Shown: positions 23,626 to 36,900, counted from the stretch's first letter. The stretch is 64,000 bases of DNA from Sipunculus nudus (GCA_026874595.1 CM049317.1:13570882-13634881), one strand, 5' to 3'. Made by a program: numbers and translations. The notes: a model not told the origin generated them from the sequence alone.

Positions 23626-24010
23626 GGGGGGGGGGGGGGGGGGGAGGGGAGGGGAGCATGGGTGTATGCAAGGGGGGGTCGTGAGGGTCGTACGAACCCC
23701 CCCCCCCCCCCCCCAAATTTTCAAAAGGTCCACATTTTCTCCACAGACATTTTTTTCAAGGGCCTTTTCACAATGAAATAAATGAAAAAAAGCATTGATC
23801 AGGTACCAGCAATGAATCCAAAGACCTTGCATATTGCATGACGTAAATCTATCCCAAGTCTAGCAATTCTGAAACTGGGCCATATCCACTTCAGGCTGGT
23901 GGCACTCATTGTGAAAACAGGGGCGTGTAAAGAGGGGACCGCAACAGCCCCCCCCCCCTAAAATCGGTTAAAAAAATGTTTAGGGGCACCCATTTTCTTA
24001 AATTGCCAGG
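23626..24010. repeat. G/C homopolymer-rich low-complexity segment
   Basis: A G19 run at 23626, a C18 run at 23697-23714, and a further C-run near 23950 followed by ctaaaatcggttaaaa. No gene seen. Confidence 0.6.
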
Positions 24011-24799
24011 GCGTGCCTAAACCTTTTGCTAAATAAGCTCATCCAGATGTATTTGTAAGGCGCAGGCCCTAGTTAAACCTGTTACAATTAAGTAATAGTA
24101 TAGGATGACATCCTCTAGTAGCTATGCTGGACAAACAAAAGCCTCATTGGAAGTTGCTGCTCACGCATAGGTCATGTCGTGTTATGCATGGGGCACGACA
24201 GTCCTGATGGTAAAACATTAGATACCGGCTCTGTGATTAGTTCAGGTAACGTCTGTGTGTGGTGATGAATTTCGCCGTGCATGGTTTATCTAACTTAAGT
24301 CACTTTCAGAACGTCAACATATCTACAGAAACTGAATAAAATATATCCTTTCTATACTCAAACATCACTGATTTTAAATTAAACTTAATAATCTGATCGA
24401 ATAAACACATTACCCCCCCCCCCCCCTTCCCCCGGATCCGGACCAGACCCATCGTCGATGATTCTCACCCCCAAAGTAGTTCTAACTCTATGCATAGGAA
24501 AAAAAGGAGAAACTGAGGCTTTGCATTTTGAACAACAACATTGGACCTGTGACCTATGTTAGCTTGCCTTTGCCTTCTTGATCCAACGTTTTAGCCACCT
24601 TTCATGCACAACTGTTGAACACAATACAGAACAGCATGAGAACAGCCTGGGCAAACTATATTGGTCACACGTGGCTTACCCAGTTTTTGCGCCTGTGTAC
24701 AGCCTGTATATATGTATTGATTGAGAAAATAGAATATAAAAAAATACAAAATGTTAGACTTATTTACACAATCTCAGAGGGGGTAAGTTTTTTACCTGG

Positions 24800-25440
24800 T
24801 TTAATATTCTGCGATCTTTGGGACGAAAATATGATTTCAGGGCCCTGAATGTCATATGAACAGAAACCGTATCCCTTAGGTTTAGAATTTTCAAACGCTA
24901 CACAGGGAATTTCTAGGCAAATCTGCTTGAAACATGAAATTAGGTCATGGTGATCTATATTCTGCGACCTACAGGCCGAAGACATGCATCATTTAGAACA
25001 CCCAGACAGGGCACCGATTGTACCCGTTGGGCCTAGAATCTTCTAATGTAATATTAACGGAGGTCGTTGGTAAATGTCCGTGGAAACATGAAATTAGGTC
25101 ACTGTGGAGCTATACGGGGAAACGATCACCTATATTCTGTGAGATAGGCAAAAGACATGATTTGAGCATTTCGGTACAAATGTTAGCAGTTGGACCTAGA
25201 AACTTCTATTTTAATTAAGATCCAGGGAGAGCCCCGTAAAATCTTCTTAGAAACCCTAAATAAGGTCACTATGACCCATACTCTGCGAGCATGCATATAA
25301 CACCCTATAAGCTTGATGTGTGCAAATCGTAGCAATCTACACAGAACTTGGCATCTAGGGAGTTCTTGGTTAAATCTTGGAAACCCTAAATAAGGTCACT
25401 GTATCATATTTCGAAGGCCTATGGGTAAAACGCCTGATTA
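24800..25440. repeat. Degenerate tandem repeat, units about 130-165 bp
   Basis: The phrase aaattaggtca / aaataaggtcac recurs near 24936, 25090, 25256 and 25386, each time followed by a ctatattctgcgag-like block. No terminal tract or hairpin found. It may be the core of another pearl-like element. Confidence 0.5.
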
Positions 25441-25444
25441 CATT

Positions 25445-27425
25445 AATATAATAATAATTAATACATGCATCGCCTGTTTGTCGAATTCAGCTGAGCGTGA
25501 TGGCCCATGGGGCAGTTGTTTATCATGGGTTTCGATACAATATGCGTGGAAATGTGCATGCTTATGAGGACAAACACAAAATTCGATTCCATTCAATGTA
25601 TGGTGCGCATGTAATCTACACAAAAGTAGTCTTTTTTCAATACCTTTAAGATTTCTTTTTAAGAAATCTAAGCAAGAAAACAAATTAGCAACATAGTCCT
25701 CATTTGCCACCAAAAAAACACTAGAAACTGGAGCGGCAAATCAGTTGAACATCAGTTGAATTTTTGGCGCACTTCCTGTTCGAGGAAAAGTCTATAGCCT
25801 AACCAGCTCAGTCCTTGCAAGTCTTTTCCCATGTCAATAGGCCTATTCATATTCAATCGAGCCCATGCAGCGTGATTATTGCAAAACATTGCATATAACT
25901 TATACGCAGTTATATACAAGTTGGTCATCGCTGATGTCGCCCCCGTTATGACATCGACTTGACACGGAGTAACACCAGCTTGGACACATCGGGGAATATC
26001 GGGGTGACATCTGGATATTTTTTAACATTTTCAAAATTGTCTAGTGTTGGGGTCACTCTAGAACATATCGGGGCTGCATCGGCTTGTCATCGGGAATACA
26101 TCGGAACAGCCTACTGGGACACATCGCGGTGAAATCGTCAATGTGTAAGCCAGTATAAAAGCGGGAAATCAGTGTTAATATGAGTTGGTAGGTTAACGAA
26201 AACATCAGAACTAAAGGTACCCAGAAACACCACCCAAAAGCAACCGCTCAAGGCAATATTTATGATAGAACAACCTGCAAACACTTAAACACAGAATAAA
26301 TTCTGAGTGAGCTGGACTTATCATCATTCACTATATAGAGCTATTAATCTCCATTTTCAACTGAAACGTTTAACTTTATGATTTTGCTAATGATTTTTAT
26401 CTGTTTAATGCTAAATTATCCTCAAATGAAATGTAAAAAAGATATTATCCTTCCAAAGAATAACATGAAAACACATTAATTTGTCATCAACAAAATCTGC
26501 GGGTAGTTGGCAAACCCATGTCCCTGCTAACTTATTTTACTAAAAGAAAATCAGTCCAATTAAATATTGTTGTGCATATACGATCGAAGTGATATGTAAG
26601 TTGAAACCAACGCGTATACTGATATTACATGTTTATAATGTTAATATTTGAGCTAAGAGCAACAAAAGATGTAATTATTTATTAATCTTTCGCCTTTCGA
26701 CCTCTAAACCTACGTGGGAGGCCGCATGGATAACATTTACAGAAAATGCCAATTGGGCTACATGAAACATTTTCATGAGAAAATAAGTAATATATAAGAC
26801 ATGTATCGATGTGTACTAATTAACAGGGTTTCCAGCAGCTTACTCTGACTAAATTCCCTGAATTTTCGCTGACTATTCCCTGACCTTTAGCTAGTTTTCA
26901 AGTATAAATCATCACAAAACTTTTTAATTTGGTTTCAAAACGTCATTTTACAGCCAAACCTTCAATGGAAAAGTGTATGGAACATCAGAATCATACATCA
27001 GATCCAGCATTCTTTATATTATACTGCTCATGAACAGAATCGGTCCATCCTTCAAACTTACCATATTTTTATCAGAGATGCCAAACTCTTTCAACATGAT
27101 AACAAAATTGGAACAGCCATTAAAAAAATTCTTAGACCTTTCCCTGACTTCCAAAAATATCAAATAATTCCCTGACTTATAATTTTTACCCAGACCGCTG
27201 GCAACCCTGGTTAACATTGAGCTTAAACTTATCCAAAGATAATGCAATTTTTTTTAACGCATTCACCTTGGCAGGGGCTTCCCACTTTCTGGTACTTCTC
27301 GCATTTACATGTGACTCCCCCCTCCCCACTTTGGCTAAAATTTTGCGCATGCCCTTGGAAAAGGTCCAAAATATTATGATCACGACCCACCCAGAAAAAA
27401 TCCTGGATACACCCCTGGGGAGGGG
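25445..27425. other. No gene recognised
   Basis: 25930-26140 has many short repeats of acatcgggg/catcgg type. The rest is AT-rich single-copy-looking sequence, with repeat-like text about ttccctgac near 26850-27180. Confidence 0.5.
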
Positions 27426-27429
27426 AGAG

Positions 27430-28637
27430 TTACAACACTTTTGGATATAAAAACATAATATGGAATTAAATTCAATGGTGCTTACAGGGACTGGTGGGAG
27501 TTACAGCACCTCTGCATATACGTAAAGGATAAAATTTTAATTTAAATGAAATTATTTTAAAATATTTAAAAACAAGACAGAGAGATGGAAAACTAAGCAA
27601 ATAACTTTAATTTCCATTCTACTGAGACAGAAAAATAATGAACAAATATTTGCATTAGATCCTATTTTTCATTTGTGAAGTCATTTTTTTTAAGTTTATA
27701 AAATTTACCAAATATTAACAGTATATTATACGGAAATTAAAGTTATTTGCTTTGGGGGGGGGGGGCGTGTTAGGGTAGGGCCCATGAGAATAAGTATATG
27801 TTTAATACAGCAGGGGTGTTCTGCCAGTGCTGCATCAATAATAAGGTTACCTAGGCAAGGCTGTATAGTGAGGGGTCTTGGATATACAAAATGCAATTAC
27901 ATTAGAGCATCTGAAAAACTTCAATAATTAGAATGATTTTTAAGCTTTTACTTTCAAATTTTAGAATTCAACAGATTAAATCCACATGTATCCCGGCTGT
28001 GAAAAATAAGTTAAATATACTTATGAGAAAAAAACATGCCATGGTCAAATTTGGGAAAAATTTAAGGCATCAATTTTATATTTTTTGCTTATATTTTAAA
28101 AAATTTAAAAGATTTTGATCTAATTTTGGGTATACAATTAAATTTTGATTAGTTAAAGTTATATAACTGAAAAAAGTCCCTAGCTTTAACAATTTTTGTG
28201 TGTCAAGTGACCAAATATTTATTATGATTTTTTTACAAAGTGCAGTATGTTTGGGCCCATAACTTTTTTAAATTATAAAATAAATACCTAATTTCTGGCA
28301 TGTATATGGAACTATATAGAGGAATATTTATGGTAAATATGAGGAAAAACAGGTGAGTGGTTTTGATATTAGGCAGTCCTGAAGTGTGAAAATAGGTTTT
28401 TAATTAAACATTGAGGTTTTTCTTTAATTTCGCAAAGGAACGAAGTCGCAAAGACCAAGTTTTCGGCTTGGTAGGAGATCTTGGGGATATCTAACATTAT
28501 GCCGAATTTTGGATTCCAAGGTCTTACGGTTTCAAAACGTGCCACATCTACATACAAACGGACGGACAGACGGACGGACGACAGACAATAGACCACGACT
28601 ATAGCTCAGATGAATTAGAGTCAGCTGAGCTAAAAAT
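27430..28637 (+). mobile_element. Family A repeat fragment
   Basis: Ends with the family A 3' signature (ccacgactatagctcagatg, then agtcagctgagctaaaaa) after a short ACGG tract. The interior carries the same unit as the blocks at 9-12 kb and 55-60 kb, including tttgggcccataactttttt near 28250. The left end is unclear; a G-run lies at about 27755. Confidence 0.55.
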
Positions 28638-28639
28638 CC

Positions 28640-28975
28640 AAAAATCATTAGTGTGACCAAAACCTAATCAACTCTGGAGGCCTCTACCTGCTACTCTGAT
28701 AAGAAGTAGATCCCATTAAAACGTTTTGAGAAATAAAGTCACTTATGAAATTAAAAAAAGATGTAAAAATAAATTCATAAAAAATCAAAAAATCAAAACC
28801 GAATCAGCTCTGGAGACTTAAGATGCACCTGCTACCACAGTTTGAAGTAGATCCGAGTAAAACCTTTCGAGATATCGCGTCGCATAAAATAGTTCACAGA
28901 CGGAGCTAATCACTATATTTCCCGCTCCGCTGAGACGGGGGGGGGGGGGGGGCGGGGGGGGGGGGGGGGGGTAAT
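28640..28975. repeat. Two-unit tandem repeat ending in a split G-run
   Basis: Units with aatcaactctggaggcctct and aatcagctctggagacttaa, each followed by agtagatccnnntaaaacnttt, lie before a G16-C-G18 run at 28937-28971. Confidence 0.5.
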
Positions 28976-29059
28976 CAACGTAATAATCCGTTTTGGCCAT
29001 GCAGCTTACATTTCGATAAGGACTCTTAGGTGAGGGCTCTATAACGTTATAACTAATAA

Positions 29060-30296
29060 AAACAAGTGACCCATGGGTCATGATGCTCAGCTAATTGGGA
29101 AGAGATTCGTAAAAGGAAATTTTATCATCTGAATGGTAGTATATACCCATTCAACTGAAGCATCAAACAGATTAACCAACAGGCCAAGATTGTGTCTGTA
29201 TTTATATATATAAAAAATATAGAAAAAATGCGTAAACTATAAAAAATACAGGTGGCTCCACCAGTCTGCAGAAACTAATAAAAACACATGGTCAATATCC
29301 ATGCAAAGAATCATGGTGATCTCTGCATTAGTTGTTTAGATAATTCAGCTTTTGTATCAAATTTTCCGTTATTCTGAGGGATACTTCAGAGTCCTATAGT
29401 TTGAAGGATATAGGTAACAGAGACCTAATTTCAGGTTTCCACAGACACTTTTCATGGGCCTCCTTGTATTACAAGAATGAAGAATCTAGGTCCAGTTGTT
29501 ACGATTTGTACCCTGTTGACAGATAACATCTTTAAAAGTCTAAAAAAATAGAGAAAAAATTCATTAAAATTTGAAAAAATACAAGTGGCGCCACTAGTCT
29601 GCAGGAACTGATGGAACACTTCTTGATCAATATGTATACCAAAAAATCATGAACATCAGTGTTGTAGTTATCGAGATACTGCAGTTTTTGTATCAAATTT
29701 TTCATTATTCTGGGGGGTATTTTGGAGCCATACAGCTTAAAGGATATGGGTAACAGAGGCCTAATTTCAGGTTTCCATGGAAACTTTTCATAGGTCTCCT
29801 ACTGTGTCAAGAATGAAGATTCTCGGTCCAGTCTTTACGATTTGTGCCCTGTTAACAGATGTTCATATTTTTAAAGGTCTCAAAAATAGAGAAAATAATT
29901 CGTAAAAAACTGAAAAATACAGGTGGCGCCACCAGTCTGCAAAAACTGATGAAACATCTCATGATCAATATGTATGCCAAAAATTATGCCCATCAGTGAT
30001 GTAGTTAATGAGACATTGAAGTTTTTGTATGAAATTTTTGACTATTCTGAGGGGGTACTTTTGGGCCCCATAGCTCGAAGGATATAGGTAACAGAGACCT
30101 CATTTCTGGTTTCCTAGGAGATTTTTCATGGGCCTCTCAGAATGTCAAGTTACAAGTTTCTAGGTCCAGCGGTTACGATTTGTGCCAGGTTAACGGACGG
30201 ACGGACGGACGGACGGACGGACAGACAGACAGACGGACGACGGACAAATGGTGGTCGCTATAGCTCAGATGACTCACAGTCAGCTGAGCTAAAAAA
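29060..30296 (+). mobile_element. Complete family A element with a different, GGTGGCGCCACC-bearing core
   Basis: Begins aaacaagtgacccatgggtc and ends cagctgagctaaaaaa after an (ACGG)n tract at 30194-30240. The core has three units of about 340 bp, each with a ggtggcgccacc-like site (29251 degenerate, 29584 degenerate, 29932 perfect) followed by agtctgcaraaactgatg. The termini match other family A copies but the interior does not. Confidence 0.7.
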
Positions 30297-30332
30297 CCAA
30301 GATCCCTCTGCCTTCAAAATTTCAAGACTATA

Positions 30333-30710
30333 TTGATAGTATATATAGGTATATTGCCAAACTATCTGCATGCGGGTGGCCGGGATGCTCGGGCCCTCAA
30401 CACGGAGTTTGCGTGGTCGCTGCTGCTCTTCTGGCTCGTCCTACTTCTCGTCTTGACCTCGGTGCTGGGCGTTCTGGAGCTAACCTGGGAGGCGTCTTGG
30501 ACCTCTGTGCACTTCGCTTGGTGTGGCATCTACAAATATCTTCACACACTTGGCTTCTCTTTATCGTCACAATATTTGGAGGCCAAATACCTGGAAAACA
30601 AATGTTTCTCAAATTTTGTGGTTGGTGAAGGAGCCGATGCGGGCCTTTTCATTGCTGGAATCTACGTGATCGGCTCGAGGCCCGACTCCACTTTTTCTCG
30701 TTCGTTCTAA
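30333..30710 (+). CDS. Doubtful open frame, 125 codons, with a hydrophobic segment
   Basis: From about 30385 the frame has GC-rich third positions and no stop for over 100 codons. It includes a leucine-rich stretch (SLLLFWLVLLLVLTSVLGVL) that would span a membrane. It begins right after a family A element, and the assigned ATG is in AT-rich repeat-flanking sequence, so a start is not supported. It could be an exon of an unseen gene, a GC-rich non-coding island or chance. I do not recognise the product. Confidence 0.2.
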   Translation: MIVYIGILPNYLHAGGRDARALNTEFAWSLLLFWLVLLLVLTSVLGVLELTWEASWTSVHFAWCGIYKYLHTLGFSLSSQYLEAKYLENKCFSNFVVGEGADAGLFIAGIYVIGSRPDSTFSRSF

Positions 30711-31212
30711 CATTATGATACAACAGTTCCTTCCATAGATATTGATAACCTTAACGGGCCCCTTGCCCGGATTAACAGATCAGGCCAACCATTTACAAAA
30801 AAAAACTTTGCATTACCACTTATACATGCACATAAAAAATTCACCTTCCACGCGTTTCCGCACCGTGTTTATATACGCCCACATGAGCGTATATACTGCC
30901 TGACGCTTATGCATTGCGCATAACACATACGTTATGGGTTCATCTATACTCTTTTCGTAGTTCACAAATTCACGTACTCAAGCGGATTTTGTCCAATATT
31001 TTGAGGTCCTGCATGGGCATTTAGAATATATCAAATTAAGATTCTAAACGTTATGGTAAATAAATTCTAAGTCTTCCAGCGACGATCAGGAATATGTCTT
31101 TTTATTCATTTGGTGCAATAATCCGCCAGGTTCACCTAGGGCGGTGTTCATAACCCAACAGCATATTGTATCAGTATGAACACCTGATGAAAATTCGGGG
31201 GATGGTGCGCAC

Positions 31213-31596
31213 TAGGGCTGAAAGGAGTACTCGAGTCCGGGTAATACTTACCGAGTACTCGAGTAAAAAATTTGGACTCGAGTACTCGTGTATGTACATG
31301 CATATCTGAATATTACTGCAAATGTACGGACAGTCTCTAGGCCTATTTATTCATTATCGTAGCCTGGCATATGGCTCTAAACGTATGCTAGTTAAATTAA
31401 GAAAGGTCTTGTAATGACATATATTTTGTTGGGATAAAGTTAACCGGTCACGAATTCAAATATACGCATATTTTGAATCGATAAAGATATGTCCGTTTTA
31501 TCTTACAGCGTTGCCATGGTAACGAGTACTCAAGTCCGAGTCGGGTAATGCCTATTGGGTACTCGAGTCCAAAAATTTGTACCCATTTCAGCCCTA
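31213..31596. mobile_element. hAT-type MITE with perfect 8-bp target site duplication
   Basis: The 384-bp element starts TAGGGCTGAAA and ends TTTCAGCCCTA, flanked on both sides by GTGCGCAC (31205-31212 and 31597-31604). Subterminal actcgagt motifs recur near both ends. The 8-bp duplication and TAGGGCTG termini are typical of hAT elements. No transposase. Confidence 0.85.
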
Positions 31597-32691
31597 GTGC
31601 GCACAAGACGTCCCCAAGCGGATCCTATATATACAGACTGCATTAAAGTTCAAATCTCCCATTGCATACAGAGATGGAAAAAATACTAACTGCTGAATAC
31701 AAATCTCTTGAACTTAAATATTATCAATACTCTTAATCTTAAATTATATCACTAAGTGTTCTTGTAGTGTACAAAACAAAACTGGGTCATGACTAGATTG
31801 GAAGAACAAGTCAATAGAATGCGAGATGTCCGGGTAGGGAAAAACTATTTTTGGATCGGTTCTCTCTCTCTGCTACACTCAAAAGTTTCAACTTCCGACC
31901 CCAGATGGCGCAAGCAACCGCAATCCTTCCACTCTCTCATTGAACAACGCGTAACGGAAAACGGCGTTTGACAATACATTGTTTTATTCACATTCTAAAT
32001 ACTCATAAATGCAAAATGATAAACAATAACTGTACTGAGTGATAACAAAAATAAAATATACAAAGTATATATAATGATTAAACAAATAACAAGGTCATCT
32101 GCCATACTAATGATCGTATAACCAATATCAGTAACATCTTATACACATCCATTTGATCACATTTATTATTCGACACGTCACAATAATTACTGTTGGGCCA
32201 TGGACCCTACATTGGATTCTAACTATCACAAAGTACAACAATTTGCAGGTAAATACAGAACTGGTTAACATTATCATGCTTTTAATATATATGTAATACA
32301 AGAGTTACTAGATATCTACTATTTACCTATAAAATGATTCAAATGTATTTATATTCACGATTTATAAATGAATATTTAAGAATCTGAGCCATTTCCTCTA
32401 TCTCTCATGCATATATGGACATAAAGCTCTTCAATGCACTAAACAACTCTTTAAAGCACTCGTAACAGCAATTGAAAGCACTTGAAGCGAGTTCCTGATA
32501 ATAACTAGTTTTCCTGGCTCGAAGCATAAGGCGTCCTTACGTTAAATCATGAGCTTTTATTTCGGTGCAGGTATTTGTGTTGTGATGATGTTTGCAGAGT
32601 TTGAGGGTAAGAGTCGTATGCCTGAATAATTATATCCCAATTTATGCAACACCGGCATTTAAATACCCATAATCGTACCACAAAAACACTG

Positions 32692-32850
32692 AACGTCATG
32701 TGACAAAGCCCCGCGGGTGTATGCAAATTACGTCACGTGACGGCAGATATGTTAATGATGTCATGCATCCATATGCCACCATTACCAAATTACGTCATGG
32801 ATATACTGTCACATGCCTTTCGTGATATCATGTGCCAAGTGACGTCGACA
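32692..32850. promoter_or_regulatory. Cluster of CRE-like, E-box and octamer motifs
   Basis: ATGCAAAT at 32721-32728 runs straight into tacgtcacgtgacgg (CRE-like half-sites around CACGTG). Further sites are tacgtcat near 32791 and tgacgtcg at 32840. The region is richer in CpG than its surroundings and not obviously repetitive. A promoter or enhancer is possible; no gene beside it is recognised. Confidence 0.35.
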
Positions 32851-33807
32851 AACGAAAGACTAGCCATTGCCCACTCATATCAAATAGGTCGGACACTTTG
32901 TGACCTTGTGAACAATATAACATCTAATAAAAGCTCTTAGATATTTTGCACACCTTTCTGTCATGCTCTCCAATGTTCAGGAAGTGAAATCTTCAATAAA
33001 GGATAATTTTCATAAATAATTATAATTTTCAATACCATTTCAACCAAATACAATGCATGTATCAATATTTTGTTTTTACTAAAATCGTACAACTGTTTTA
33101 CCTATCTTATTGATGGACTGACCTTTTAATCACTTAGAAGTACTTATATTAATAAATTTCTCACACATATATGATAAAATTGTTAACTCTGAATGATTGT
33201 TAGTATATGTACATGTGTTAAATCGTAAAATCAGTGATGAAATCTATGGTGCATGAAAAGTAGTCCATCAGTTTCATGGTAACATGAACAAATCAATTTT
33301 CTTGGGTCTGTGCAACTGGTCACATGATCAGTCTTATTGTCATGTGATCAATTCATGGTCACATGATACAAGTCTAAAATGTACGTGTATATTCAAATCA
33401 GTTGTTTAATAATAAGATTTCACCTGAAATGGGCATTGTAAATAGGAAGTGATGTGTATAATAGAAGGCGTCTCTACGCAAGAAAATCACTTCGGTACAT
33501 TCTCATGATACTGGGATCGGAATATGAACCTGACATAATCCCTTGTCCCTGCACTATATATAAATCACAATATTTCCTGCAGCATTTTAGTACAAGCATA
33601 TATAAAATGTAGAATATATATTCAAAGATAAAGAGAGAAATACTCCTACAGGAACTATTTGGCAATATTATAAAAGTGAAACCATAACCATTGAACTGAC
33701 ACACCAAACAATCGGCACATCTATATCCTTGTAAGATATAACAAAACCCTAGCCTTAGCTTACACACAAACGTCAGATGAAATGTACAAGAAAATTATAA
33801 TCCTAAT

Positions 33808-33925
33808 GAGGGGGTTTCCAAAAGCAAATTATCCCACAATGCAACAGTACCTTTTTCTCACATATGTGAGGGGGGTTCCCCAACAGGATCTCCCACAATG
33901 CAAAAGTGCCACTTTTTGGAAAGCA
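33808..33925 (+). repeat. Tandem duplication of a ~60-bp unit with CCCACAATGCAA
   Basis: The units gagggggtttcc...tcccacaatgcaacagt and gaggggggttcc...tcccacaatgcaaaagt are 60 bp apart, separated by the palindrome cacatatgtg. CCCACAATGCA resembles the core of a ZNF143-type site; that function is only a guess. Confidence 0.5.
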
Positions 33926-33930
33926 TACAC

Positions 33931-33972
<42 letters not shown>
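33931..33972. repeat. (TG)n(TA)n compound microsatellite
   Basis: Roughly nine TG followed by about twelve TA units. Confidence 0.9.
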
Positions 33973-33980
<8 letters not shown>

Positions 33981-36900
33981 TAAATATATATGATCTGAAA
34001 CTCAATAAACTATAGAAAATAGAAATTATTATGTCATGACAATTGTTTGTTTCTGTATTTTTAAAGAATACATAAATTGTATTCTCGTTAAAAATACCAA
34101 AATACATAATCTAAACAGGGAAATGAGTAGAGTTGTAAATTTTATAATACCTCTTAAATATGTTAGACGATCTGGATTTTAACCGCTGCTGCTATATTGT
34201 ACTAATCTTTAGTCTTGTGGAAAATACAAAAAACTTCTAAATTATGCTTAAGGTTCTCAAAAAAGCTTTTCTCATGAATGGTATTATATTCATTACTTCT
34301 GCAAATACCTTATCTGTATCCCCTTTTTACTATACTAACAGGACTCATATCACCTAAAGGCTCGCACAGCCAAAACAAATAACAATAGTAATATTAAGAT
34401 GAAAGGAACACACTAAAATATATGGTTTTATGTTCAGTCTACCCTAACAATAAAATAAGTGTGCATATGAAATGATTAATGTAAGTAAAGTTCAATATAA
34501 AGACTCCTCATTCCATGCAAAGCATGAAATATTATAGGTATATGATTATATAAAATTCTCTGTCACAACGTCTCCTGGCAGGATCAGTCTTGTATGTGTG
34601 CTGGTCTATGATCCGTCCTTTTAACATTTTATCCAACATTGCAGTTTTATATATCACAACCTTGTTTTTATCACTCTTAGCTGCAGATATCAAGAAAACT
34701 TTACCATACTGATGCTGTGAAAAACACTGATTCAGAAGTACATACATCCTCCACCATAGGACTGGCAACTTGTAAAACAGCACCCTCTGGTGAGGAAGAA
34801 GTAAATACTGTTTTTGGTCTCCCAGCACAAGCACAGTGGTAACCTCCATGCATGACACATACAAGTACTGATAGTCTCCTCACAGAGGTGAAATTATTAA
34901 CCCCAATGCATACCCCAAAAACACACAGATGCAGGGAACACGTCTTTGTAAATAACTAATTGTAACTTTAAAGCAAAACAGCAAATGCCATTGGCAAAAT
35001 ATGTGCTATAATGGTTTCAACATATCAAGAATTTCTATACCATTGAGAATGTGACCCTGGCAGGTCTGAAATGAAGGATTTCAGATCACATAATGAACCA
35101 TTTAAACCAAGTCATGTTCATTTATAAATGCAAGAAAGACTGGAGAAACAGAATTATCAGAATGTGAGGTAGGATTCATGAAAATTCAAATCCTTGATCC
35201 CTTAACTCTAGAAGTTAGTACCCAACAGAGAAATCACTTCATACAGCAGTAGGGACCTGCAATTTGAAAGAAAAACAAGAAAATTCTAAAATATATTTTA
35301 AAATACTTCTATGTTTTATATAACAATCTATCTGTACTAATTGAATTCAAAAGAAAACTAAGAGATTAAATTGATCTAAATATTAATCCTATCTACTCGG
35401 GTAAATAAACTTGTTGGTATTTGAAAAAATATTTGTCTATATATATATTTTAATGTACATGATAGTGCATTTTATATGGCTGCGAGGTGTGAAGCTAGAA
35501 TCTGGAAACTATCTTTTTTTAAGATTTGGGAAAAGGCAAATAAATGGCACTCGCACCATATGCGTAATGAGTGGGGTCACTGGAAAATAGAAATGATAGC
35601 ATGACACCTCCATACTTTTGTACACATGCTGGGATTGGGAAATGTACAAAGTAAATATGGAAAAGTGCTTGCAAGTCAAACAGGGATATCGGAAATGTGC
35701 GAAGATCTTGGATGATGCTGGAAATGTGCCAGTACAGGAATAAATGCCTGTTTGGCATGTTCAGTAAGTAAGTGAACTCAATGGTTGTTCATTTGGACTA
35801 CACTTGCCAATCATTGTCCTCTTCTTGTCCCATAAGAATACATTCCCGTTTTATCATCACTATGCTGTCCAACAGTAATATCTTCAAGATTTACCTTTCA
35901 ATGTAGAAAATTTCTCTCCTTTTGATCAATTACACCCCTTTCCGTTCTTTGGATGAAATAAAATGGTTTGCTTAAGCTGAACCCTGATGTGTTCTTTTTC
36001 CCCAATAAAATCCCTCTCTATAATCACAATTTTGTTCACTGCATTTATTTCCATGAGATTTAACCCTAACATACTACAAAATAATTTTTTCTTCCATTGT
36101 CCAAAAAGATTTATTCCTATTTTAAATAAGAATTTTCTTGTTCTCCATATGAATTTTACTCTAATATATTAATAATATAGAAGAAATAAATATATCCTTA
36201 CACTCAAAATTAATTCTGAGATTATTCTAAAATGTAAAATTTCACCCGTGTATTCTCCAAAAGAATCTACTGTTTGAACCCAAAATTGCAACCTCCAATT
36301 TACAAAATGAAAGCTTACATCCTACGTTCATATAAAATTGTTGTTCTGATCTTCTGGAAGACTGCCTAACTGTTTTTTTTCAAAAAGGGGTAACCTGGGT
36401 TTCATAGGGGGCTGATGGCATAAATAATGTTTTATGCTGTAGGCTGATGGTATTATTTTTGGACTGATTCCACACAAATTTCCAGAGCCATGTTACCCTT
36501 CCCAGTCTCTCCCTGCATCAAAATTAGTTTTATTGCTCTACTTAGAGACCATTCCCATTTTTAATGGGGGACGCAGGTCAAAGGAAAATGAAATGTCTTA
36601 AAATACCTTTTCACATAAAAAGGATGGTCACACACTGAAAACAGAGAAATTCTCTCAAAGTTCATGTAACCCTTTAGATGGACCATCTTTTGAAATGATA
36701 ACACACACATCTGCTAGAAAATAAAAACGTGGTCACTATAGAAAATCTGATAACACTGGCAGTCTTGTGTCAACTTTAGTTTTAACATGTCTTGAGGTAG
36801 CAATTCTCAATCTTCTCATCATTCCTTTAATACCTGAATGAATTACCCTACCATCCCCCAGATCCCTGAATGGACTGATCCATCAATAGAACAATCCATT

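Noticed and set aside
28818-29081. Proline-run frame on the minus strand
   Set aside because: Produced by the split G-run at 28937-28971.
34532-34864. 110-codon minus-strand frame
   Set aside because: AT-rich, no domain, no splice partners found.
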